From Limisphaerales bacterium (GTDB lineage Bacteria; Verrucomicrobiota; Verrucomicrobiia; Limisphaerales; UBA11358), in the NCBI GenBank assembly GCA_003133815.1, contig PKZR01000465.1, forward strand, positions 1,167-6,735: 5,569 nt of DNA. Reading direction: 5' to 3'. Shown piece after piece: positions 1 through 4,559 of the stretch (positions are counted from its first letter, which is position 1; every line of letters begins with the position of its first letter). The translations under genes were made by a program, and so were the position numbers. Below the pieces are notes generated by a model, which did no database searches, was not told the DNA's origin, and worked only from the letters and a program-made list of their open reading frames with translations.

Positions 1-144
1 TGACGCGACGACCGGCGACATAAAATTGAACTCTGATTCGCGCACACGACACCCGCGACTGCGGACTGGCTGGGGACATTGGGGCGGATGATCGCCGGAA
101 ATCAGTTGGCGGCATACGCAGCGGATGACGGGTGACTAGACTTG

Positions 145-288
145 GCAACAAAGTGCGCAACAAAGTGCGCAACAAAGTTGGCATCATGCGTGGCATCGAA
201 CGCAACGCCGGACGCCGCATCTGGGTTGGCGTCAAATTGCGCAGCAAACGCAGCAAGTGACGCAACTTTTGCGCCGCACTGCGCGTTG
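145..288. repeat. Degenerate 12-bp tandem repeat array
   Basis: Two exact copies of GCAACAAAGTGC (145-156 and 157-168) are followed by a third differing only in its last two bases (169-180). The same 12-base period then continues in decaying form to about 288: most units start GCA or a one-base variant, and many end in TG, GC or CA. About twelve units can be laid out in register. Read on the plus strand this gives an Ala-rich four-residue pattern (ATKC ATKC ATKL ASCV ASNA and so on). Because the period is a multiple of three, spurious open frames appear on both strands. It may be an iteron-like binding array, a minisatellite, or a remnant of a repetitive coding region. The three sharp copies are certain; the decayed extent is a judgement. 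Confidence 0.6.
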
Positions 289-296
289 CACAGAAT

Positions 297-312
297 CCTT
301 AATCGGTTAAGG
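297..312. repeat. Perfect inverted repeat CCTTAA-TCGG-TTAAGG
   Basis: Two 6-base arms (297-302 and 307-312) are separated by a 4-base TCGG loop, just after the 12-bp array and before an AT-rich patch. No T-run follows on either strand, so it is not a typical intrinsic terminator. It could be a protein-binding site. An element end or attachment core is possible, but nothing supports that directly. Confidence 0.4.
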
Positions 313-432
313 GGTTCGGCTTCTACTCCATTTTATTGGTTTCTCTATAATTTGCGGATGCAGACCCGTTGAATGGAACCCGGCAGACACATGGCGCGTT
401 TTGCGGCTGCAACGGCAACAACACGACGAACA

Positions 433-462
433 TTTTAGCCACCAATTGCTGGCGGCTTAAAA
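433..462. repeat. Long imperfect inverted repeat (hairpin)
   Basis: The arms TTTTAGCCACCA (433-444) and TGGCGGCTTAAAA (450-462) pair over about 12 positions, with one mismatch (A441 against C453) and one bulged T, around the 5-base loop ATTGC. The outer part is a T-run against an A-run; the inner part is GC-rich. The T-run lies on the 5' side and the A-run on the 3' side of the stem when read on either strand, the reverse of an intrinsic terminator. A cruciform, an operator or an origin-associated structure is more likely than termination. Confidence 0.45.
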
Positions 463-543
463 ACTCATTTTGCCGACTAAATTGGCCTTGCGAGCCGGTA
501 AAAAATTCTCGTCGGTTACGCCCATAATCCCTCACGCCATTTT

Positions 544-558
544 GTGTAAAGATTACAC
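544..558. promoter_or_regulatory. Palindromic operator candidate GTGTAA-AGA-TTACAC
   Basis: A perfect inverted repeat has 6-base arms at 544-549 and 553-558 around a 3-base centre. It ends 59 bases before the ATG of the plus-strand winged-helix gene and 22 bases before a -10-like TAGAAT. A palindrome of this size at this spot is typical of the site of a dimeric repressor or autoregulator. The natural candidate is the protein encoded just downstream, but which protein binds is inference. Confidence 0.45.
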
Positions 559-580
559 GATGCGCCCGTCCTGCTCCGGG

Positions 581-586
581 TAGAAT
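581..586 (+). promoter_or_regulatory. Possible -10 box (TAGAAT) of the winged-helix gene
   Basis: TAGAAT matches the sigma-70 -10 consensus at five of six positions and lies 31 bases upstream of the ATG at 618. At the usual 16-18 base spacing there is no good -35 hexamer. TTACAC (553-558), part of the palindrome, is 22 bases upstream, which is too far for an ordinary promoter. If the site is real it is weak or needs an activator. Confidence 0.3.
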
Positions 587-603
587 CCTCAATTGCGATG
601 AAT

Positions 604-608
604 AGGAG
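604..608 (+). promoter_or_regulatory. Ribosome binding site AGGAG
   Basis: AGGAG lies 9 bases before the ATG at 618. It is one of only two clear Shine-Dalgarno motifs in the window and fixes the start of the plus-strand gene. The nearer upstream ATG at 598 is in another frame and lies before this site. Confidence 0.7.
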
Positions 609-617
609 ATCGGACGT

Positions 618-968
618 ATGACCAGTAAAAATGACTTTCAAAGTGCCACCCGCACGCCAGCCAGCGCGGGCGTGATTGGAAATGGCAACCGTCCGGCACA
701 ATCCCGCGCCGCACAGTTTATCAGCGACCGGGAAGGCAATCTGCCGGTGTGGGTAAGAGCGCCAAAGTTCGGGCATGAGTTTTATTCCGGCTGCACACGC
801 CCGAAGCTCTACGAATGGGCGGCAAAAGGCTTCATCCGTTCCGTGTCCATCCGTGAACCGGGACGCATCAAGGGCGTCCGGCTGTTTCATCTCGCCAGCA
901 TCCTTGCGTTTATCGAGCGATGCGAGGCTGGCAGCTTCACGCCAGAAATAAATCGGCGGACGCTTTGA
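618..968 (+). CDS. Small winged-helix DNA-binding protein (excisionase/MerR-like)
   Basis: This 116-residue protein has a basic, probably disordered first 40 residues and then a compact domain at about 44-101. The domain contains FYSGCTRPKLYEWAAKG (55-71, a helix-turn-helix of the MerR/excisionase winged-helix type), then SVSIREPGRIKGVRLF (75-90), which fits the two wing strands, and a final helix LASILAFIE (92-100). Small proteins of this type usually act as excisionases, phage or plasmid regulators, or accessory origin-binding proteins. The start at 618 is fixed by AGGAG 9 bases upstream, and a palindrome and -10-like box precede it. It is the only plus-strand gene seen and converges on the minus-strand operon, with just 26 bases between the two stops and no clear terminator. 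Its domain shares a residue pattern with the protein at 4132-4470. Excision, repression and activation cannot be told apart from sequence alone; no integrase is visible here that would favour excision. Confidence 0.85.
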   Translation: MTSKNDFQSATRTPASAGVIGNGNRPAQSRAAQFISDREGNLPVWVRAPKFGHEFYSGCTRPKLYEWAAKGFIRSVSIREPGRIKGVRLFHLASILAFIERCEAGSFTPEINRRTL

Positions 969-994
969 AACCCAGGACGCAATAGCTTTGGGCA

Positions 995-1450
995 TCAATG
1001 CGGTGAACCAGCAGCAGGCATTTCATCTTTGTAGGCTTCAAAATCACGACTCAATTTCACCACGCGGGCGAACAAAGTGACCAGAGCGCAACGCTGGTTG
1101 ACAGTCAGTTTGCGCGATTCCAGTTTTGCGCTGATTAACTTTTCCTGCCCGTCGCACACCACCGCGCCGGTTTCCACAAACTCGCGCCACGACTCCACCA
1201 GTTGCGCGGACGGCAGTGCGTCGCCAGCCCAATGCAGACAATCCCGGTGCATCCGCGTGAATTGTTTGAACACTGTCAGCCATATACGCCGTTGATTGTT
1301 GGACAAATCGTTTTTGGCGAGCGCGGCAATGGCGCGGTTGCGATGTTTCGGCAAGACACGCAATTGGTTCACGATAAATTCAGATTCAGCTTGTTGGTTC
1401 ATTTGTGCTTGTTGGGGTTGGTATTGGTTCAACTGGTATCGGATCGGCAT
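995..1450 (-). CDS. Hypothetical helical protein, last gene of the operon
   Basis: I do not recognise a family for this protein of up to 151 residues. The first 20 residues are Gln/Asn/Tyr-rich; the rest is predicted helical and charged (for example VNQLRVLPKHRNRAIAALAK, 27-46, and CALVTLFARVVKLSRDFEAY, 121-140). There is no signal peptide, membrane segment or catalytic motif. Two starts are possible: ATG at 1448-1450, which overlaps the upstream gene by 65 bases, and ATG at 1400-1402 (residue 17), which overlaps by 17. Neither has a Shine-Dalgarno motif, so translation is probably coupled to the gene before it. The Gln/Asn-rich head coded in the overlap may not be part of the real protein, and I lean to the shorter form. 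Its place directly after a terminase-small-subunit-like gene is the only hint of function. Confidence 0.65.
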   Translation of the reverse strand: MPIRYQLNQYQPQQAQMNQQAESEFIVNQLRVLPKHRNRAIAALAKNDLSNNQRRIWLTVFKQFTRMHRDCLHWAGDALPSAQLVESWREFVETGAVVCDGQEKLISAKLESRKLTVNQRCALVTLFARVVKLSRDFEAYKDEMPAAGSPH

Positions 1451-1919
1451 AATACGGACGCGGATACGGGCGGCGTGATTTGCCTTTTTTCCGGTTCAAA
1501 CCGAGCAGTGCGATTTCAGCCGACACAATGCCACTCAATGCCGTGGTCATTTTGCCGAGTTCATCCGCGCTCGGTTTTTCGCTGGCCGTGAGTTTCGCAT
1601 CCAGCAACGTGCGGGTTTTATCCAGCAATTCCGTGTTCTTCCGGTAATGGATTTCCACCCGTTTTGTCAGCCATTCATCAGAAACCGCCCCGTCAGGTGC
1701 CATCGGCACGGGCGGCAGTGTCGGCGGCGCGGGCGGCAGTAATTTTTCCAGTTGGCGTTTTTCAAACTCGCGGCGCAACCGCGTCCATTCCTCTTTTCGC
1801 GCCCGTTTCTCGATGCTGCTTTGGGCGACGCCGTGCCGTGCGGCCACCACGCGCAGTGACCCCGTGCCGGTGAGATAATCCGTTTTACAACGCAGCCAGA
1901 TTTCGTGTGTGATGCTCAT
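1386..1919 (-). CDS. Helix-turn-helix protein resembling phage terminase small subunit
   Basis: Of 177 residues, 6-46 form a homeodomain-like helix-turn-helix: the elements IWLRCKTDYLTGTGSL (7-22), VVAARHGV (24-31) and SSIEKRARKEEW (34-45) follow the pattern of DNA-binding heads of phage terminase small subunits and resolvase-type HTH domains. A proline-rich linker follows (61-74), then a helical region (about 80-145) with an ELGKMTTALSGIVSAEIALLGL stretch that resembles the oligomerisation part of such small subunits. The tail is basic and then Pro/Thr-rich (148-177). In phages this class binds the packaging site and recruits the large subunit. No large terminase lies in the window, so the role could instead be origin or operator binding, perhaps at the repeats just upstream. 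The ATG at 1919 has no Shine-Dalgarno motif. The 3' end overlaps the next gene. Confidence 0.7.
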   Translation of the reverse strand: MSITHEIWLRCKTDYLTGTGSLRVVAARHGVAQSSIEKRARKEEWTRLRREFEKRQLEKLLPPAPPTLPPVPMAPDGAVSDEWLTKRVEIHYRKNTELLDKTRTLLDAKLTASEKPSADELGKMTTALSGIVSAEIALLGLNRKKGKSRRPYPRPYYADPIPVEPIPTPTSTNEPTS

Positions 1920-1966
1920 AAACTAATTCGGCACCGGCAACGAACACCGGCCAAAATGCCGCGCCT

Positions 1967-2113
1967 CGTTTCCTGCCGCTCAATTTTCTTCGTTTCCTCA
2001 AATTGTCATTTTCTCCAATAAAACTGCGGATGTTGCTGGTGGAAACGGTTTCGTTTCCTGTTTGGTTTTCATTCGTTTCCCGTTTCCTCGCTAGGGAGTT
2101 TGCAATGGAAACG
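1967..2113 (-). repeat. Cluster of seven GGAAACG repeats, iteron-like
   Basis: Between the helicase stop and the next gene's start lie seven exact copies of the 7-mer GGAAACG (minus-strand reading). Five are direct, at 2081-2087, 2074-2080, 2052-2058, 1991-1997 and 1967-1973. Two are inverted, at 2107-2113 and 2041-2047. Most direct copies fit a longer consensus of about (G/C)AGGAAACGA(A/G). Two are back to back (2074-2087), and one direct/inverted pair forms a hairpin. By eye I found no other copy in the window, so the cluster is far from random. Location beside a primase and helicase suggests Rep-binding iterons of an origin; binding sites for the HTH protein encoded next, or an RNA structure in the operon transcript, are alternatives. 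Confidence 0.75.
2041..2058 (-). repeat. Perfect hairpin GGAAACG-AAAC-CGTTTCC
   Basis: Two repeat copies in opposite orientation form a 7-bp perfect stem with a 4-base loop. The hairpin would appear in the operon transcript between the helicase and the HTH gene. No U-run follows it, so it is not an intrinsic terminator. It could act as a dimer-binding palindrome, a single-strand initiation structure (as at some primase-dependent origins), or an mRNA processing or stability element. Confidence 0.55.
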
Positions 2114-2117
2114 AGCG

Positions 2118-3149
2118 TCACGCCTGCCCGGTCAAGGCATAGTCCCGGCCATCTTTTTTTAGCCAGCCTTCCGTGATACCCCGCTTTGCCAGCTTGGAAA
2201 CCTGCCCCTTGGAAATGCCCATTTCCTCGGCGATGTCCGATGCACTGGTGACGCCATCTTCTATCCATTGCCGGAAGATTTGCCCGGTGGACAATTTTTT
2301 CCAACTCACACGGGCGCGGGTTTCGCCTTTGGGCAAATTGAAATGCCATTCCAACGGCGGGCAATCGGCTTCCGTCGCGTTGCGGTTTTTGACAAATCGC
2401 GCCACAAACTTCGCCCCGTTTTGAATTTCGCCTGCGTCTTTGGCTTCCGCTAGTTGGATGATCCAAAAAGCAGCGTCCTCCCGGCGCGACGTGCCACGCA
2501 TGAAGCCGTTGCGCCCGGCGTGCGCGATGAATACCACGCCGATGCGGTTGCGCCGTAAATCCAGCAACCAAGGCAAAACTTGTTCCCATGCGTCCGCGTC
2601 GTTTTCCTTGATGCCAGAGAACAGGCAGGAAAGATTGTCGAGAATCAGGAGTTTGATTTGTTCCCGCTGGCATTGTTCCAGCAGCGCGGCTTGCACGGAT
2701 GGATTGGTGAGATTCAACACCTTGCCGGTTAGGTGGAACAATGCTTCGTGCTGAAGATAAAACATTCCGTCCGTCGGCGCGGTGGTCAAGGCCGCGTCTC
2801 GCCCTCGGATGCCGTCCAAGGGCATTTCGCCGTCAACGTAAAGCACACGGATCGGATGGTGGACTTTCCAATCGCCAACGCTGCCGCCCTCCGTGCATTG
2901 CCGGGCAATATGCAAGGCGAGCCAGGTCTTGCCCAGACCCCGCGCCCCGTAGATGAAGCCCAAGTCACCCTCTTTGAACCATTCGCCTAAAATCGGCTCC
3001 CGTGCCGGCACGGTGAGTTGTGCCAGCCCCGATGATGAGCAGGTTGCCTTGGCGAGAGATTCAAGCCACTCCGTTTTCAAATCCACTGGCGCGGATTCCC
3101 CGTCCGGCACACCCACTTCGTTTTCCAAAACATCTAAATCCAAGCTCAT
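2118..3149 (-). CDS. RepA-like hexameric replicative helicase (AAA/RecA-fold ATPase)
   Basis: This 343-residue protein has a short N-terminal segment (1-50) and a RecA-like ATPase core. Walker A is GARGLGKT (68-75), the catalytic Glu motif is DGEMP (106-110), Walker B is KLLILDN (166-172), and the sensor-type segment is HAGRNGFMRGTSRREDAA (210-227). A C-terminal winged helix (about 300-332: SASDIAEEMGISKGQVSKL then a wing) follows. This is the layout of AAA_25/RepA family helicases of RSF1010-type plasmids and phages, which unwind DNA 5'-3' as hexamers at the origin; the added HTH could bind DNA near the origin. All key ATPase residues are present, so it should be active. The ATG overlaps the TGA of the primase gene by four bases (ATGA), showing translational coupling and probable joint function. 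The GGAAACG repeat cluster starts right after its stop. Confidence 0.88.
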   Translation of the reverse strand: MSLDLDVLENEVGVPDGESAPVDLKTEWLESLAKATCSSSGLAQLTVPAREPILGEWFKEGDLGFIYGARGLGKTWLALHIARQCTEGGSVGDWKVHHPIRVLYVDGEMPLDGIRGRDAALTTAPTDGMFYLQHEALFHLTGKVLNLTNPSVQAALLEQCQREQIKLLILDNLSCLFSGIKENDADAWEQVLPWLLDLRRNRIGVVFIAHAGRNGFMRGTSRREDAAFWIIQLAEAKDAGEIQNGAKFVARFVKNRNATEADCPPLEWHFNLPKGETRARVSWKKLSTGQIFRQWIEDGVTSASDIAEEMGISKGQVSKLAKRGITEGWLKKDGRDYALTGQA

Positions 3150-4135
3150 AAAATCGCTTTCTGTTGGGGTTGCGGGTTCAGGTAGAACAATTGTTGCCGC
3201 CCATCGCCGTGTGCGCCGATTTGCCGCACGACACCCGGCAGGCGCGACAGGCGGGAAGGATTCTTGTTCTTGCCGTCCACGCCGAACCGGGCGAGCAATG
3301 CGAGCATCCGCGCAACATCGCGCCGATATTCATCCGCGTTCGCCGCGTCAATTTTCACCCACGCATGGAGACTGCGCCCGCCGCTGGCGAGAATAGCCGC
3401 GATTGGCAACGGCAACTTGGCCAGCAGAGACAACTGCAATTCGAGCGGCACAGCATCACATTCAATCAGCGCGTAGCGGAACGCCGTCACGTTCACGTCA
3501 GCCACGCCTTGCCCGTCCATCGGATTCATCCGCAGCCATGCGCCGCCCGCCTGCCACGTTGCAGGATTGAGCAGCCGACGCTCCCATTCGTTGCGCTCCA
3601 AGGTCAGGCCGGCATCGCCGGGTCTGGCCTTGCCGTTTTCAACAATCGGATTGGTGACGATGTTCACAAGCTCTGACGGCTCGAATAACTGGTCTATGAG
3701 ATACGCGCCTTGCCGGTGGAAATGTTCGCCACAAATCAGCGGTGGAATTTTGCATGTGCTGGCGGCAATCAGGTCGCACGCAGAGCAACGGAAACCTTTG
3801 AGCAGGGTTTCCACCTCCGTTGCCGGGTCAATTTTGACTTTGGGCGTGCCGGTGAAACGGTAGTGTGAACTGCGAGAAGTAAAATCCGTGCGCGGATTGA
3901 CGCGACGGAAAGCATCTTCCAATTTGTGCCGTAGCTCGCGTTCACCCCATGCTGGCGTGCAGCGTTGGTTGTATTCCAGCAGCAGCGGCCATGCTTCATC
4001 AGGCGACAGACCGAACCTCACCAAACTACACACGACGGAAAAAGTCTGGTCGTGTCCGCCCGCGCCGGATACTGCGCCGGGTATCGCGGCGACGTAAGCC
4101 CGCGCCCTGTCTATTGATGGAAATGCGGTTTTCAT
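3146..4135 (-). CDS. AEP-type replication primase with N-terminal PriCT-like domain
   Basis: This 329-residue protein starts with a PriCT-like helical domain (about 9-78; GGHDQTF at 26-32, FGLSPDEAW at 41-49, YNQRCTPAW at 55-63, ELRHKLEDAF at 67-76). The C-terminal half has the signature of the archaeo-eukaryotic primase/RepB-like fold: motif I FRYALIECD (219-227, acidic E225 and D227), motif II SGGRSLHAWVKID (251-263, S255 and H257), and a motif III region FGVDGKNKNPSRLSRLPG (284-301, D287). Such enzymes make primers for plasmid or phage replication. The middle (110-215) has a Cys/His-rich stretch (C117, C120, C128, C135, H138, H140) that might bind zinc, but this is speculative. The stop overlaps the helicase start and the start overlaps the stop of the small winged-helix gene, both as ATGA. 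No Shine-Dalgarno motif is seen, which fits coupling. The family call is firm; the exact metal-binding assignments are inferred from motifs. Confidence 0.85.
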   Translation of the reverse strand: MKTAFPSIDRARAYVAAIPGAVSGAGGHDQTFSVVCSLVRFGLSPDEAWPLLLEYNQRCTPAWGERELRHKLEDAFRRVNPRTDFTSRSSHYRFTGTPKVKIDPATEVETLLKGFRCSACDLIAASTCKIPPLICGEHFHRQGAYLIDQLFEPSELVNIVTNPIVENGKARPGDAGLTLERNEWERRLLNPATWQAGGAWLRMNPMDGQGVADVNVTAFRYALIECDAVPLELQLSLLAKLPLPIAAILASGGRSLHAWVKIDAANADEYRRDVARMLALLARFGVDGKNKNPSRLSRLPGVVRQIGAHGDGRQQLFYLNPQPQQKAIL

Positions 4136-4470
4136 TCGTTGGTTTGACTTTGAATTTCCGTGCCGGTCTCTTCGTGCGCCAAGATGTGCCGCCTTAAATC
4201 CTGATAATCAATGAGTCTGATTCCAGTCCGTGAACCCTTGCGCCGCAAAACAAAACTGCGAACGGATGGTTTGAAGCCGTTTTGAGGCGTCGGTAGAATC
4301 AATTCATTAAGCGCGCTTCGTGTCATTCCAAAATAGGGATCGTGTCCGCCAACTTTCGGAAGCCGGATTGTTTCGGGAGTAATGGCAATGGCTGCCGCAA
4401 CGAACTGCGGCGGGACTTCAAGCGGCGCTGACGTTGATTCGTTCGGTTTTGATTTGAATTTCGCGGTCAC
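4132..4470 (-). CDS. Small winged-helix protein, first gene of the replication unit
   Basis: This 112-residue protein has a variable head (1-38) and a winged-helix-like domain at about 40-97: DPYFGMTRSALNELILP (44-60) as helix-turn-helix, then SVRSFVLRRKGSRTGIRLI (69-87) as wing strands and a last helix YQDLRRHIL (89-97). The pattern F-x-G-x-TR-x2-L-x-E, then SV, then G-x-RL is shared with the plus-strand protein at 618-968. The start is GTG at 4468-4470, supported by AAGAG six bases upstream; the ATG at 4472-4474 is in a different frame and too close to that site. It overlaps the primase start by four bases (ATGA). Position at the head of the primase-helicase unit suggests a regulator of that unit or an origin-binding initiator accessory; the sequence cannot separate these. 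Confidence 0.78.
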   Translation of the reverse strand: MTAKFKSKPNESTSAPLEVPPQFVAAAIAITPETIRLPKVGGHDPYFGMTRSALNELILPTPQNGFKPSVRSFVLRRKGSRTGIRLIDYQDLRRHILAHEETGTEIQSQTNE

Positions 4471-4476
4471 GCATAA

Positions 4477-4481
4477 CTCTT
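4477..4481 (-). promoter_or_regulatory. Ribosome binding site AAGAG
   Basis: On the minus strand AAGAG lies 6 bases upstream of the GTG at 4468-4470. It decides for the GTG start of the winged-helix gene over the out-of-frame ATG at 4472-4474, which would leave only 2 bases of spacing. Confidence 0.5.
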
Positions 4482-4530
4482 AAAACACGCACGAACGAAA
4501 CTCAAAGAATCCACGTTGGGCAGAAGACGG

Positions 4531-4559
4531 AAAATTTCAGCTATGCAAACCACTGTCAA
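4531..4559 (-). promoter_or_regulatory. Possible promoter of the replication unit
   Basis: A perfect -35 hexamer TTGACA (4554-4559, minus strand) overlaps the stop codon of the upstream gene. At 17 bases spacing lies AATTTT (4531-4536), a poor -10 preceded by a TG at the extended -10 position. It lies within the 85-bp gap before the GTG of the first winged-helix gene, where a promoter is expected. The -35 is excellent, but the -10 matches only three of six bases, so this is tentative. Confidence 0.3.

Larger units (their letters stand above)
1..617. other. Gene-free left region with repeats and a gene leader
   Basis: I see no convincing gene in this stretch. A plus-strand frame is open from the left edge to a stop at 89-91 (about 29 residues, beginning DATTGDIKLNSDS). 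It could be the tail of a gene lying to the left, but it is too short to judge. A plus-strand TTG-initiated frame at 142-372 is explained by the 12-bp repeat array it lies on. Most of the minus strand from about 298 to the edge is also open in one frame, but that frame reads as low-complexity Leu/Arg/Pro, again produced by the array. A TATAAT hexamer lies at 346-351 in an AT-rich patch (330-352), without a good -35 partner. The distinct elements inside are listed separately. The region could hold an origin, an attachment site or only decayed DNA; the sequence does not decide. Confidence 0.6.

Noticed and set aside
311..334. tRNA 3' end or attachment core (GGGGTTCGGC followed by CTCCA)
   Set aside because: The T-arm pairing of a tRNA or tmRNA is absent and no acceptor or anticodon arm can be built upstream.
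142..372. Plus-strand 76-residue frame with Ala-rich four-residue repeats
   Set aside because: It begins at TTG without a ribosome binding site and its first two thirds are only the translation of the 12-bp array; the rest has no protein-like character.
323..592. Minus-strand 89-residue frame upstream of the winged-helix gene
   Set aside because: It runs antisense through the hairpin, palindrome and promoter region, has no ribosome binding site and shows no recognisable motif.
968..995. Terminator between the convergent genes
   Set aside because: Only a 4-base CCCA/TGGG pairing with a long loop and no T-run on either strand.
1998..2072. 24-codon minus-strand frame (ATG at 2070-2072) inside the repeat cluster
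   Set aside because: Only a weak ribosome binding site, and its content is dictated by the GGAAACG repeats; too short to support.
1885..2673. 262-residue minus-strand frame overlapping the helicase and running past its stop
   Set aside because: It is an Arg/His-rich shadow frame of the helicase gene. I considered a frameshift extension of the helicase, but the helicase already ends with a complete winged helix and no slippery run is visible near its stop.
2118..3149. RecA/RadA or DnaB-type host helicase instead of a plasmid-type helicase
   Set aside because: The length, the HAGRNGFMRGTSRREDAA segment, the C-terminal winged helix and coupling to an AEP primase fit the RepA-like family better than host DnaB or RecA.
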